5,989 nt of DNA from the NCBI GenBank assembly GCA_003488145.1, contig DNMQ01000243.1, positions 1-5,989 of the forward strand. Reading direction: 5' to 3'. The stretch comes from Pseudomonas sp. Lineage in GTDB: Bacteria > Pseudomonadota > Gammaproteobacteria > Pseudomonadales > Pseudomonadaceae. How positions within the stretch are numbered: the stretch's first letter is position 1; the number at the start of each line of letters is the position of its first letter. The translations under genes and the position numbers were made by a program. Shown one piece after another: positions 5,479 to 5,989 of this stretch. The notes beneath the pieces are model-generated. The model saw nothing but the letters and a program-made list of their open reading frames with translations. It ran no database searches and was not told the DNA's origin.

Positions 5479-5989
5479 AACCCATCCAGCTCCCCCTGGG
5501 CGTCCGTCTGCGCGACGACGCCACCTTCGCCAACTTCTACCCTGGCGCCAATGCAGCCGCACTCGGCTATGTCGAGCGGCTGTGTTCGCCTGCTGCGGGC
5601 TGGTCCGATGAGTTGATCTATCTCTGGGGGCAAGCCGGTGTCGGTCGTAGTCATCTGCTGCAAGCTGCCTGCCTGCGGGTGGAGGAGCGCGGAGAGTTGG
5701 CTGTCTATCTGCCGTTGGCGGAAGTGGCCGAATATGGTCCGGCCTTGCTCGACAACCTCGAGCAGAGCGAGCTGGTCTGCCTGGACGATCTCGATGCGGT
5801 GGCCGGGGACGCGGTATGGGAGGAGGCGTTGTTCCATCTGTTCAACCGCCTGCGTGACGCCGGCCGACGGTTATTGCTGGCGGCGGACGCCTCGCCGCGC
5901 GAGTTGTCGATCGCGCTGCCCGACCTCAAATCTCGTTTGAGTCTGGCGCTGGTTTTCCAGCTGCAACAGCTGTCCGACGAGGACAAGCT
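5475..5989 (+). CDS. hda: Hda, DnaA regulatory inactivator (partial, C-terminus off the right edge)
   Basis: Hda is a DnaA-related AAA+ protein. Bound to the DNA-loaded sliding clamp, it stimulates ATP hydrolysis by DnaA and so prevents premature re-initiation. The visible 171 residues cover the clamp-binding segment QLPLGV (5-10), the family block DDATFANFYPGAN (14-26), Walker A GQAGVGRSHLL (52-62), Walker B LVCLDDLD (100-107), a sensor-1-like LLLAADASPREL (133-144) and the Box VII segment LPDLKSRLS with Arg154. It is Hda rather than DnaA because it begins almost directly at the AAA+ domain, lacks DnaA domains I-II, and has Arg58-Ser in place of Lys-Thr in Walker A, as E. coli Hda does (GAGRSHLL). 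About 60-65 residues are missing by comparison with the family length of about 235. The ATG shares ATGA with the perM stop and has no clear ribosome site, so translation is probably coupled to perM. Confidence 0.95.
   Translation, partial: MKPIQLPLGVRLRDDATFANFYPGANAAALGYVERLCSPAAGWSDELIYLWGQAGVGRSHLLQAACLRVEERGELAVYLPLAEVAEYGPALLDNLEQSELVCLDDLDAVAGDAVWEEALFHLFNRLRDAGRRLLLAADASPRELSIALPDLKSRLSLALVFQLQQLSDEDK

Overview
The window is GC-rich and densely coded, and it looks like core chromosome of a gammaproteobacterium. The protein sequences and gene order match the purMN / hda neighbourhood of the Pseudomonas group (Pseudomonas or Stutzerimonas type). This assignment comes from family recognition and remembered gene order, not from a search. 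I see no rRNA, tRNA, insertion sequence, phage gene or CRISPR array.

Layout: two gene blocks diverge from a non-coding region at about 2898-3275. The leftward block (minus strand, read right to left) is purM (1839-2897), purN (1192-1839), a secreted DUF3108 protein (473-1183) and a COG3650-like lipoprotein (1-419) that runs off the left edge. The first three genes are tightly packed: purM and purN overlap by one base, and only 8 bases separate purN from DUF3108. These look like one transcript, with the lipoprotein gene possibly included after a 53-base gap. A good extended -10 element at 3097-3105 is the probable promoter, giving a leader of roughly 190 nt.

The rightward block (plus strand) is a secreted DUF2066 protein (3276-4334), a PerM/AI-2E family membrane protein (4381-5478) and the N-terminal 171 residues of Hda (5475-5989), cut by the right edge. 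The last two overlap by four bases (ATGA).

Function: PurN and PurM catalyse steps 3 and 5 of de novo IMP synthesis. Hda, with the DNA-loaded sliding clamp, promotes hydrolysis of DnaA-ATP and so limits re-initiation of replication. DUF3108, the lipoprotein, DUF2066 and PerM are envelope proteins of unknown or poorly defined role. Purine synthesis and replication control therefore each sit in a transcript with uncharacterised envelope proteins. That arrangement is the most interesting aspect of the window. I found no clear evidence of an undescribed system; this is an ordinary, conserved housekeeping region.
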